From: UBA2965 sp036526135 | GTDB taxonomy: Bacteria > Pseudomonadota > Gammaproteobacteria > Pseudomonadales > Azotimanducaceae | Length of the DNA: 64,000 nt | Assembly: GCA_036526135.1 (NCBI GenBank) | Contig: DATCZA010000068.1 | Span: 124,001-188,000 of the forward strand | Reading direction: 5' to 3' | Shown here: positions 46,806 to 55,769 of the stretch, one piece after another | Layout: every line of letters starts with the position of its first letter | Position numbering within the stretch: the first letter of the stretch is position 1 | Notes under the pieces: model-generated | What the model was told of the DNA's origin: nothing | The model's input: the letters and a program-made list of their open reading frames with translations, nothing else | The model's database searches: none | Made by a program: the position numbers and the translations under genes

Positions 46806-48905
46806 ATGATCCGACCACCCGTCGCCAAACGCCGCAACCACCGCCACACCCATCACGGCATCACCTTGGAGGATGCGTATTACTGGCTGAGGGATCCCGC
46901 CTACCCCGACGTCAAGGATCCCGAGATCATCGAATATCTGACGGCAGAGAACGCGTACTTCGATGCTCGGATGGAGGCCCACCAGCCCCTGGTGACGCAA
47001 CTGTTCGAGGAGATCAAGGGTCGTCAGCCCGCGGAGGACGCCTCCGTGCCCCATCGACACGGCGCCTTCTGGTATCAGTGGCGCTATCAGAAGGATGCCC
47101 AGTACCGACAGTGGCTGCGCGCACCGGCACCCGCGGGTTCCTCTCCTGATGCCGGACCATGGGAAGTGATTCTCGACGAGCCGGAGCTCGCCCGGGAACA
47201 CCCGTACTTCAGCCTGGGCGGAATCTCCGTGAGCCGCAGCGGCCGCTTCATCGCGTGGAGCGCCGACACGAGCGGAGCCGAACGCTTCACTCTCAGGATC
47301 AGGGATCTGCAAACAGGCGAGCTCGTCGACGATCCCATAGAGCAAACCCAGGGAAGCCCGGTATGGGCGGCCGACGACACGTGCTTTTTCTACGTGGTCG
47401 TCAACGATCAATGGCGCCCGTATCAGGTGCGCCGCCACAAGCTCGGCGACCCGCCCGATGCTGACGCCGTCGTGTACGAGGAGCCCGAAGACTCGTTCTT
47501 CGTTTCCGTGGACGAGACCCAGTCCGAAGCCTATATCCTCATTGCCGCCGGAGATCACGTGACCTCGGAAATCAGGTACGTTCCGGCTGACGAGCCTCTT
47601 GCAGAGCCGGCTCTGATCGCGCGGAGAAGGGCGGGCCACGAGTACGAAGTGGATCATCGCGAAGGCGCCTTCTACGTCGTCACCAACGACGCGCACAAGA
47701 ACTTCCGCCTCGCCCGAGCCCCGGAAGACGATCCTGTCGAGCAGAACTGGCAGACGGTCATCGAAGGCTCCGAGAGCCACTACCTCACCGGCCTGCTCTG
47801 CTTCAAAGATCACCTGGTGGTGTGCGAGCGGATCGATGGCCTGGACCAGATACGTATCCGCAGCGGCGAAGAGGAACACCACGTCGTGTTTCCGGAGAGC
47901 GCATACGCGGTCGGCCTGGGAACGAATGCGGAATACGACAGCGCAACTCTGCGGCTGCACTACGAATCCATGGTCACGCCCAGCACGGTCTACGATTACG
48001 ACATTGCACGGCGCAAGCTGATTCAGCGCAAAGTCCGGGAAATCCCAACCGGCTACGACCGGACACGATACGAAACCGCGCGGCGCACCGTAACCGCTCG
48101 CGACGGCGCGCAGGTACCCTTGAGCATCGTGTACCCCAGAGACTTTCCGCGCGACGGAACCGCGCCCGTGCACCTCTACTCCTACGGAGCGTACGGCCAT
48201 GCCATGAGCCCGACATTTTCGCCGAGCCGTCTGTCCCTTCTGGATCGGGGCTTCGCTTTCGCCGTCGCGCACGTTCGCGGGGGCGACGACCTGGGACGAC
48301 AGTGGTATGAAGACGGCAAGCTTGACAAGCGAACCAACACGTTCAACGACTTCGTGGATTGCGCTCGGCACCTGATCGACTCCGGATTCTCTTCACCGGG
48401 GCTGGTCGTCATATCCGGCGGCAGCGCCGGAGGCGAGCTGATGGGTGCTGCCATCAACGCAGCGCCAACGCTGTGGGGAGCCGTGGTCGCTCACGTGCCC
48501 TTCGTCGACGTGCTGAGCACGATGCTGGATGCCGGCCTGCCGCTCACCCCCATCGAGTGGCCGGAGTGGGGTAACCCGATCGAGGACAAAGCGGCCTTCG
48601 AGCTGATCAGATCATACTCACCCTACGACCAGCTCGCGCCCGGCGCGTACCCGCCCATCCTGGTTACCGCAGGACTCAACGACCCCAGAGTCACCTACTG
48701 GGAGGCCGCAAAGTACGTCGCCAAGCTGCGGCATCTCAAGACAGACGAGAACTGGCTCCTGCTGAAAACCAACATGTCTGCCGGCCATAGCGGAGAGTCC
48801 GGCCGGTTCGACTCGCTTCGCGAACTGGCCGAGGAATATGCTTTCTTTCTGGTGAGCCTCGAAGCCGCCGGATGGCATCCGCGCGGCGAGGACGATCAGG
48901 CGTGA
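46806..48905 (+). CDS. ptrB: S9 family peptidase (oligopeptidase B / PtrB-like)
   Basis: A 699-residue cytoplasmic serine peptidase: N-terminal seven-bladed propeller (~75-410) and C-terminal alpha/beta hydrolase (~1-70 and 415-699). The catalytic Ser is in ISGGSAGGELMG, Asp in GLNDPRVTYWE, His in SAGHSGESGR. SYGAYGHAMSPTFSPSRLS is typical of oligopeptidase B, which cleaves after basic residues. No signal peptide. It diverges from the AhpD-like gene over ~98 bp. Confidence 0.92.
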   Translation: MIRPPVAKRRNHRHTHHGITLEDAYYWLRDPAYPDVKDPEIIEYLTAENAYFDARMEAHQPLVTQLFEEIKGRQPAEDASVPHRHGAFWYQWRYQKDAQYRQWLRAPAPAGSSPDAGPWEVILDEPELAREHPYFSLGGISVSRSGRFIAWSADTSGAERFTLRIRDLQTGELVDDPIEQTQGSPVWAADDTCFFYVVVNDQWRPYQVRRHKLGDPPDADAVVYEEPEDSFFVSVDETQSEAYILIAAGDHVTSEIRYVPADEPLAEPALIARRRAGHEYEVDHREGAFYVVTNDAHKNFRLARAPEDDPVEQNWQTVIEGSESHYLTGLLCFKDHLVVCERIDGLDQIRIRSGEEEHHVVFPESAYAVGLGTNAEYDSATLRLHYESMVTPSTVYDYDIARRKLIQRKVREIPTGYDRTRYETARRTVTARDGAQVPLSIVYPRDFPRDGTAPVHLYSYGAYGHAMSPTFSPSRLSLLDRGFAFAVAHVRGGDDLGRQWYEDGKLDKRTNTFNDFVDCARHLIDSGFSSPGLVVISGGSAGGELMGAAINAAPTLWGAVVAHVPFVDVLSTMLDAGLPLTPIEWPEWGNPIEDKAAFELIRSYSPYDQLAPGAYPPILVTAGLNDPRVTYWEAAKYVAKLRHLKTDENWLLLKTNMSAGHSGESGRFDSLRELAEEYAFFLVSLEAAGWHPRGEDDQA

Positions 48906-49138
48906 TGAACCAGGTGACGGACCTTTGCCTCGTTGGCCTGGCGCATGCGCTTCTTGATGATGTTCTGCACAACGGTGACCGTCGTCCAGTCGTGCATCAT
49001 CAGACGCCCGCACCCGTCGCACTCGGCGCGCTCGCATTCTAGAACAAGGTCCAGAAGACCGCTGTAGGACAAACGTGAGATATGCTTGCAGTGGCCGCAC
49101 TCCAGGCCCACCGCGGGATCGATGCCTACGTAATCCAT
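48896..49138 (-). CDS. Small zinc-ribbon protein of unknown function
   Basis: An 80-residue protein with two Cys pairs, CGHC (14-17) and CDGC (40-43), plus Cys35; they could bind one zinc. The C-terminal half is basic and helical (NIIKKRMRQANEAKVRHL), as in nucleic-acid-binding proteins. The 3' end overlaps the S9 peptidase gene by 10 bp. I do not recognise the family. Confidence 0.65.
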   Translation of the reverse strand: MDYVGIDPAVGLECGHCKHISRLSYSGLLDLVLECERAECDGCGRLMMHDWTTVTVVQNIIKKRMRQANEAKVRHLVHHA

Positions 49139-49298
49139 GACGCTGTACTCCCTTTCGTCACGCCCGCCATTCTAAAGGACGGATTTCGTGATTGAGCGGT
49201 ACTTTAGCGGCTTTGTGACTCCGTGCACACTCCTGCTATGACGCAGTGGCGCCTGACGCGCCAGACCAAGCCTTGCAGTCACTGCCGAACGACGGGTA

Positions 49299-50516
49299 TC
49301 AGCCGGAGGCCACTTTCCGCAGGCCATCACGGAATTCCGGCGCCGCGATCTCAATGAGCGCGCGTACGCGCTCGGCCGCCGACAGCGCACGGAGCTGGGC
49401 GACGCCATGCTCCGTGACAATTATGTCCACGTCCGTGCGCAACGCGGTAACCAACTCGACTTTCGGCACGATGCGGGAAACCTTGCCCCCCCGAGCGGTT
49501 GCGTTCATGGCAACGATGGATCGTCCCCCCGGAGAGGCTTTCGCCGCGCGCATGAAGTCGACGGAGCCGCCCGTTCCGGAAATCTGCCTGCCGCCAGCGA
49601 CCTCGGCATTGACCTGGCCGAACAGGTCCACCTCGACGGCGGAGTTGACAGAAAGAAACTGCGGCAGCTCGCGTATCACGTTGACCTCGTGAGTGTGGTT
49701 GGCTCCCCGGAACTGTACCGCCGGGGTTTGAGCCAGCCAGTCGAGCAGCTGGCGAGATCCGAGCGCCATGCCGGCTATGTGTTTTCCTGTGTCTATGGGC
49801 TTGTTAACGCCGGTCATGTTCCCATTACGGATGAGCGCCATCCCGCCGTCGTCGATAAGCCCGCCGTGCATGCCGAGATCATTCCTGTCGCCGAGCCTTG
49901 CAAGGATAGCGGCAGGGATGCTGCCTATGCCGGTCTGAATGCAGTCGCCGTCGCGAACGAGTTGCGCGACGTGCTCACCGATGCGCGCCGCCGCCCCATC
50001 TATCTCCGGAGGAGCCATCTCAAACAGCGAACGGTCCGTCTCCATGAGAAAGTCGATCCGACCGGCGTCGACCACCGGACAACCCGCGGGGGCGACGAAG
50101 CCGTGATTCAGCTCGGCCGCCACGGTCTTCGCGCCCATCATCGCGGCCTCCACGAAGTCCACGTTGGGGCCTACGCAGAGCTGGCCGCTGGCATTGCGCG
50201 CAACCTGGAGGAGCACGACGTCGACACCTTCGGCCAGGAAGTCGTACACGGCTCGCATCTGCATCGGAAGGAAACGCACGCGCGCCGGATCGGCATCGCG
50301 AAGATGCGGCGTCATGAAAAAGGTTGTGAAGATCGCGTCCTCGGAGAAGGCCGTGAAGTCGAAGCGGTTGTATCCAGCCAGCGGAAACTGGAGGAACTCG
50401 ATTTCCGGCGGCAGAGTCTGATCCGCCAGCACCTCGAGCAACCCGGTCGGCTCGTTGGAACTGCCCGCCACGAATATCCTCTGACCCGGCTCCAGCAGAG
50501 CCGATAACTCTTTCAT
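49299..50516 (-). CDS. Acetyl-CoA hydrolase / 4-hydroxybutyrate CoA-transferase family
   Basis: A 405-residue CoA-transferase of family I. Signature blocks are GDCIQTGIGSIPAAILARL, HGGLIDDGGMALI, and SVNSAVEVDLFGQVNAEVAGG, which includes the catalytic Glu; the C terminus ends with VTEHGVAQLRALSAAERVRAL. It moves CoA between acetyl-CoA and an organic acid. ATG 50516 begins the conserved part. It diverges from a TesB thioesterase gene with an inverted repeat in between. Confidence 0.88.
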   Translation of the reverse strand: MKELSALLEPGQRIFVAGSSNEPTGLLEVLADQTLPPEIEFLQFPLAGYNRFDFTAFSEDAIFTTFFMTPHLRDADPARVRFLPMQMRAVYDFLAEGVDVVLLQVARNASGQLCVGPNVDFVEAAMMGAKTVAAELNHGFVAPAGCPVVDAGRIDFLMETDRSLFEMAPPEIDGAAARIGEHVAQLVRDGDCIQTGIGSIPAAILARLGDRNDLGMHGGLIDDGGMALIRNGNMTGVNKPIDTGKHIAGMALGSRQLLDWLAQTPAVQFRGANHTHEVNVIRELPQFLSVNSAVEVDLFGQVNAEVAGGRQISGTGGSVDFMRAAKASPGGRSIVAMNATARGGKVSRIVPKVELVTALRTDVDIIVTEHGVAQLRALSAAERVRALIEIAAPEFRDGLRKVASG

Positions 50517-50538
50517 GATTTCACCATCCTGGAGGCAA

Positions 50539-50560
50539 GGGCGAGATTCTAGCCTCGCCC
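50539..50560. promoter_or_regulatory. Inverted repeat in divergent CoA-transferase/thioesterase promoter
   Basis: GGGCGAG and CTCGCCC, perfect 7-bp arms spaced by 8 bp, lie midway in the 69-bp gap between two divergent CoA genes. A regulator binding site is the natural reading. Confidence 0.45.
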
Positions 50561-50585
50561 AGGGGCAATTCGTAATAATCGGCAG

Positions 50586-51434
50586 ATGATTCACGGCAAC
50601 CCCGCAGACCTGGTCGATTTGCTTTCAGTCCACCCGACGAGAGAGGAAGGCTATCAAGCGGGTCAGGTGCGCGAAGCACGCTCGCGGGTATACGGAGGCC
50701 AGTTTCTCGGTCAGGGCATCTGTGCCGCCAGCCAGATCGGGCACGGCGCCCTGAGGTCCTTTCACGGCTACTATCTGCGTCCCGGGGCGACGGACCTGGG
50801 CATCGGCTACCAGGTGGAGCGCCTCGGCGACATGGTTGTCGGCGTGTCCGCCGTGCAGCGCGAGAAGCAGCTGTTTCTCATGATGGCGCGCTTCGGCCCT
50901 TTCTGCCCCGCTCCACCCGAGGAGATGCCCGACGTGCCGCCCCCCGAGGACTGCATTCCACGGGAGCGCGGCATTGCCGGCCTGGACCGAGACACCGATT
51001 CCACATGGGCCGTAACAGACTCCCCTTTCGACAACCGGTTCGTCGAGGACATCTGGAACGAAGACTACCGGCGACCGCTTCACCACGTCTGGTTCCGCCT
51101 GCGCGATCCCGGCGCGCTGCCCGGCCATATCGATCAGATCGTGATGCAGGCGATTGCCGCCTACTACGCGGACGACACCATCATGGACAACGCGCTCTTT
51201 CCACACGGCTGGCACCGATGCTGGAGCGAACTCCAGACGGCGAGCCTCGACCACGCCATGTGGTTCCACCGACCCATGGATCTCAGACGCTGGCACCTCT
51301 TTGCCCAGGACAGCCCGGTGGCAAGCGGCGGGCGCGCCATGACCCGTGGGACCATATTCGACGATCGGGGCGCGGTGGTGGCCTCAGCCGCCCAGGAGAT
51401 CCTTCTGCGCGAACCACCGGACGACAAGCCGTGA
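50586..51434 (+). CDS. Acyl-CoA thioesterase II-like (TesB family)
   Basis: A 282-residue double hot-dog protein. The N-terminal half has RVYGGQFLGQGICAASQI and FHGYYLRPG; the C-terminal half has SLDHAMWFHRPMDLRRWHLF and ASGGRAMTRGTIFD, the usual TesB C-terminal block. TesB hydrolyses medium- and long-chain acyl-CoA. Its stop overlaps the GTG start of lhr (GTGA), so an unrelated helicase is coupled behind it. Confidence 0.9.
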   Translation: MIHGNPADLVDLLSVHPTREEGYQAGQVREARSRVYGGQFLGQGICAASQIGHGALRSFHGYYLRPGATDLGIGYQVERLGDMVVGVSAVQREKQLFLMMARFGPFCPAPPEEMPDVPPPEDCIPRERGIAGLDRDTDSTWAVTDSPFDNRFVEDIWNEDYRRPLHHVWFRLRDPGALPGHIDQIVMQAIAAYYADDTIMDNALFPHGWHRCWSELQTASLDHAMWFHRPMDLRRWHLFAQDSPVASGGRAMTRGTIFDDRGAVVASAAQEILLREPPDDKP

Positions 51435-54400
51435 CACCTCTGGCGCAGTTCGAACCCGGAGTACGTGCGTGGTTCACCGAGCGCTTTCCTTCCCCCACTG
51501 CCGTTCAGGCGCAGAGCTGGCCGCGGATCGCAGCAGGGGAGCATGTGCTGATCACGGCACCGACGGGCAGCGGCAAAACGCTGACCGCTTTTCTGTGGGC
51601 GTTGAACCAGTACGCGTCCGGATCGTGGGTGCCGGGCCATACCCGGGTTGTCTACATCTCGCCGCTGAAAGCGCTGAACAACGACATCCGGCGCAACCTG
51701 CTGGAGCCCCTGCGATCGCTTCGGGAGGATCACGAATTTCCCCCGGTAAGCGTGCAGACCCGATCCGGCGACACGCCGCAAAGCGAAAGACAACGAATGC
51801 TGCGGCGGCCGCCGGACATTCTGATCACGACGCCCGAAAGCCTGTCCCTGATGCTGACCACCACTCGGGGACGACTGGCGCTTGGCAGCGTGGAGACGGT
51901 GATACTCGACGAGATACATTCCATCGTGGACAACCGGCGCGGCGCGCAGCTGATGACCTCGCTGGAAAGACTGACGGATCTGTGCGGCGAGATTCAGCGG
52001 CTCGCGCTGTCTGCTACCGTCCGCCCACTCGAAGGGATCGCGGAGTACGTGGGCGGCTACACGGCCGACGGCGCTCCGCGCAGGGTCAGCATCGTCGATC
52101 CAGGCTCCGCCAAGGAAATCGAGTTCCGCGTGCGCTACCCCGACGAAGTCAGGCTCGCCCTGGAGAACGGCAGGAAGATCTGGGATCCGTTGTCAGAGGT
52201 TTTTCGGCGCCAGATCGAGCACAACGCCTCGACTCTGTTTTTCACCAACAGCCGGCGCCTGGCCGAAAAGATCACCTTGAAGATAAACGAGGACCAGGCC
52301 GGGCCCATCGCCTACGCTCACCACGGCTCGCTGGCCAGAGAGATCCGCACGGAGGTGGAAGAGCGGCTGAAGGCCGGCAGCCTCAAGGCCATCGTCGCGA
52401 CCAGCTCTCTGGAGATGGGTATCGACATCGGCCATCTCGACGAGGTCGTCCTGGTCCAGTCTCCGCCTTCCATCGCGGCCACGCTTCAGCGCATCGGTCG
52501 GGCCGGTCACGGCGTGGGAGAGACCAGCGTCGGCACGCTCTACCCTACCCACGCAAACGACTTTCTCGAGGCCATCGTCCTGGCCAAGGCGGTAGCCGGG
52601 GGCGACATCGAGCCGCTGACTCCTCAGGAGAACGCGCTGGACGTGCTCGCCCAGATCATCGTGTCCATGTGCGCCAGCGAAAGCTGGCAGCTCGACGATG
52701 TCTTCGCTCTGCTTCGCCGCAGCACCCCGTACCATGCGCTGCCGCGGGAGCAGTTCGATCTGCTGATCGACATGCTGGCCGGGCGCTATGCAGGCTCACG
52801 GGTGCGGGAGCTGAAACCGCGCATCGTTCTGGACCGGATAAACAACACGATTCGAGCGCATAAGGGCGCGGTCCTCGCCCTGTACAACTCCGGCGGCACC
52901 ATCCCCGACCGCGGCTATTACCAGCTTCGCCACGCCGACACCGGTGCGGTGATCGGCGAGCTCGACGAGGAGTTCGTCTGGGAGGCCACCACGGGTCAGA
53001 TCTTCAGCATGGGCACCCAGAACTGGCAGGTCACGCGGGTGACGCACAACGATGTGCTCGTTCGCTCGGCACCACCGGGCACGACGGCTCCGCCGTTCTG
53101 GCGCTCGGAGTCGTACAACCGGAGCTTCCACTTCTCGGAGCGCATCGCCCGCGAGCTCGAGCAAGCCGAAGCCTTGCTCGACGACGGGCGCAACGACGAT
53201 CTTCGATCCACGTTCACCAGCGCGGGCGGCTTCGAGCCCGAGGCGGCCGTCGAGCTGCTCGATTACCTGACCCGGCAGCGGGAGGCGAGCGAAGCCCCCC
53301 TGCCCCATCGGCATCATCTGCTGCTGGAACTCGTCCGCAGCGGACCGGGCGGTTATCGCGGACCGGACGATACCCGCCAGCTGGTGCTGCATACGTTCTG
53401 GGGCGGCCGGCTGAACCGGCCGTGGGCGCTGGCATTGGAGGCCGCCTGGCAGGACGCGCTCGGCAGGCGCGCGGAAATTCACGCCGACAATAACGCCATC
53501 GTCATTCAGGTAAAGGGCGAACCCGATCCCGCGCGGGTGCTCGCCATGGTGACGGCCGACAACCTCGACGAGCTGCTGCGCAGGTCCCTGGAGCGGTCCG
53601 GATTCTTCGGCGCGCGTTTTCGAGAGTGCGCCGGCCGGGCCCTGCTCTTGCCGAGGCAACGCTTCAACCAGCGGCTGCCGCTGTGGATGAGCCGGCTGCA
53701 GGCAAAGAAGCTGATGTCCGCGACGGCCGGCTACCCCGACTTCCCCATGCTTCTCGAAAGCTGGCGCACCTGCCTGAAGGACGAGTTCGAACTCGACTCG
53801 CTTCGACAGATGCTGACCGAACTGGAGGACGGCACCATCGAGTGGACGTTCGTGTCCACCAGCTCGCCCAGCCCCTTCGCGGCCAACGTCACCTTCGCCC
53901 AGATCAACCGCTACATGTACGCCGACGACACCCCGGAAGAAGACGCCGGGCCCAGCGCGCTGTCCGACGATCTGATCCGCAGCGCCGTGCGCAACGCCGG
54001 CCTGCGCCCGCCCATCCGGCGCGAAATCATTCAGGAGTACCTGGCGAAACGGCAGCGCACGGCCGAAGGATACCGCCCGGTGAGCGCCGAGGACTGGTCC
54101 GAATGGGTCAAGGAGCGGGTTCTGATTCCGGCCGCCGAGGTCCGGGCCGCCACCAGTGCGGACGCGCCGGTACCCGAGCACGAGCACCTCGTCTGGCTGG
54201 AGGAGCGCGCCGGCTCCGGAGAGAACCGCGCCTGGCTGACCCATCGGGAGTTGCTCCACGGGCTCGCCCAACGGGGTCTGCGGGACGGCCTTGCCTTCCA
54301 AGGGACGGTCCCGGACGTCGAGGAGAGCCGAAGTGCCGAGCAGCTCGCCCTGGAGATCCTGTCTTTCTACGGCCCCTTGACGGAGTCCGACATCGCCTGG

Positions 54401-55741
54401 ATTCTGCCCCGGGTTCCCGAGAGCCTGCTCGATGAGAACGAGGTCCTCGTGAGCGGCGCCCTGGTGGCAGACGACCCGGGGCTGTACTACTGCGATGCGG
54501 AAAACTACGCGGCCCTGCTGCGGTTTCAGCGCGCGGCAGCCAGGCCGGAACTGCAGCCCCGGCCCTTCCATAACCTGCCCGGTTTCCTGGCAAGCTGGCA
54601 GCGCTTCGGCGTGAGCGGCGGGGATGAGCACGTTCTCGAGGTCATGGAGCCCTTGCGCGGGTTCCGCGCCCCCGTGCGGGCGTGGCTCGAAGACGTCGTT
54701 TCCGCCCGCATTCCGGCAATGGCCGATTCCCAGCTCGACGACGTGCTGCTGCGTCACGGCATGCAGTGGCGCGGAGCCGGGCGCAAGGCGATAGCCATCG
54801 GCTATCCCGAGGATCTGCAGCTCATCGACGACGGCGTCGATGAGCCATCAACCCTGGCCAAGCTCTTCACGGATCCGACCGCGCGATACCCGTTTGTGCA
54901 GCTGGCCGACAGAAGCGGACTTTCTGGAGAAGCATTCAACGAGCAATGGTGGGCGTCGGTCTGGGAAGGCGAGATCACCTCGGACACCCTCGCCCCGCTA
55001 CGGCAGGGACTCGAACGCGGCTACGCCTTGAACGCCGCGGCGCCGCAGCGGGCCTCCAGCCATCGGCAGGGACGACGGCGCGCCAGGCCGGCGCCTGCCT
55101 GGACGGGAAACTGGTCGGTGAAGCCCCCGTTCGACGCTGACATCGATCCGCTCACCGAGCTGGAGGACGCCAAGGACCGCGCCCGCATGCTGCTCGACCG
55201 ATACGGCATCATCTGCCGGGAGCTCGCCAATCGCGAAGGGCGTCTGCTGCGGTGGCGATGTGTCTTCAGGGCACTGCGCCTCATGGAACTGGCAGGCGAG
55301 GTGACGGCCGGCTACTTCTTCACCGGCCTGTCTGGACCCCAGTTCGTGTCACCCGGCGCGCTGCGGCGTCTGCAGCAGGGCTGGCAGACGCCGGAGGATT
55401 TCTGGATCAGCGCCGTCGATCCGGCCTCGCCCTGCGCCCTCGTCACCGCCATACCCGACCTGCCGGCCCGCCGACCGAACAATTATCTTGCTTTTCACGA
55501 GGGATCCCTGGCCCTGGTGATCGAAAATGCCGGCAAGCGCCTGCAATTCCACCGCGGGCCGGACGATGCCTGCCTCGGTCGGGTCTGCGAGCCCCTGGCC
55601 CATCTCGTCCGGCGCCGCAGGCGGGTGGAGGTAGAGCTCATCAACGACGTTCCCGCCCGCTCGAGCCCCTACCTGGAACCGTTGGGGCGTTTCTTTCACG
55701 CTGTGACCGACCACAAGCAATTAATCCTGATGATCGGCTAG
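51431..55741 (+). CDS. lhr: Lhr-type superfamily 2 helicase
   Basis: A 1436-residue long Lhr helicase. Motif I is APTGSGKT (~41), motif II DEIH in VILDEIHSIV, motif III SATVRPLEG, and motif VI QRIGRAGHGVG. A winged helix and the Lhr core extension (~500-850) come next, and a C-terminal region (~880-1430) resembles the extension of full-length Lhr. Lhr translocates 3'-5' on ssDNA and unwinds RNA:DNA hybrids; a role in repair is proposed. Translation starts with GTG inside the TesB stop. Confidence 0.92.
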   Translation: MTPLAQFEPGVRAWFTERFPSPTAVQAQSWPRIAAGEHVLITAPTGSGKTLTAFLWALNQYASGSWVPGHTRVVYISPLKALNNDIRRNLLEPLRSLREDHEFPPVSVQTRSGDTPQSERQRMLRRPPDILITTPESLSLMLTTTRGRLALGSVETVILDEIHSIVDNRRGAQLMTSLERLTDLCGEIQRLALSATVRPLEGIAEYVGGYTADGAPRRVSIVDPGSAKEIEFRVRYPDEVRLALENGRKIWDPLSEVFRRQIEHNASTLFFTNSRRLAEKITLKINEDQAGPIAYAHHGSLAREIRTEVEERLKAGSLKAIVATSSLEMGIDIGHLDEVVLVQSPPSIAATLQRIGRAGHGVGETSVGTLYPTHANDFLEAIVLAKAVAGGDIEPLTPQENALDVLAQIIVSMCASESWQLDDVFALLRRSTPYHALPREQFDLLIDMLAGRYAGSRVRELKPRIVLDRINNTIRAHKGAVLALYNSGGTIPDRGYYQLRHADTGAVIGELDEEFVWEATTGQIFSMGTQNWQVTRVTHNDVLVRSAPPGTTAPPFWRSESYNRSFHFSERIARELEQAEALLDDGRNDDLRSTFTSAGGFEPEAAVELLDYLTRQREASEAPLPHRHHLLLELVRSGPGGYRGPDDTRQLVLHTFWGGRLNRPWALALEAAWQDALGRRAEIHADNNAIVIQVKGEPDPARVLAMVTADNLDELLRRSLERSGFFGARFRECAGRALLLPRQRFNQRLPLWMSRLQAKKLMSATAGYPDFPMLLESWRTCLKDEFELDSLRQMLTELEDGTIEWTFVSTSSPSPFAANVTFAQINRYMYADDTPEEDAGPSALSDDLIRSAVRNAGLRPPIRREIIQEYLAKRQRTAEGYRPVSAEDWSEWVKERVLIPAAEVRAATSADAPVPEHEHLVWLEERAGSGENRAWLTHRELLHGLAQRGLRDGLAFQGTVPDVEESRSAEQLALEILSFYGPLTESDIAWILPRVPESLLDENEVLVSGALVADDPGLYYCDAENYAALLRFQRAAARPELQPRPFHNLPGFLASWQRFGVSGGDEHVLEVMEPLRGFRAPVRAWLEDVVSARIPAMADSQLDDVLLRHGMQWRGAGRKAIAIGYPEDLQLIDDGVDEPSTLAKLFTDPTARYPFVQLADRSGLSGEAFNEQWWASVWEGEITSDTLAPLRQGLERGYALNAAAPQRASSHRQGRRRARPAPAWTGNWSVKPPFDADIDPLTELEDAKDRARMLLDRYGIICRELANREGRLLRWRCVFRALRLMELAGEVTAGYFFTGLSGPQFVSPGALRRLQQGWQTPEDFWISAVDPASPCALVTAIPDLPARRPNNYLAFHEGSLALVIENAGKRLQFHRGPDDACLGRVCEPLAHLVRRRRRVEVELINDVPARSSPYLEPLGRFFHAVTDHKQLILMIG

Positions 55742-55769
55742 CTTCGGCACTTGTGCGGGCATTTTCCGC

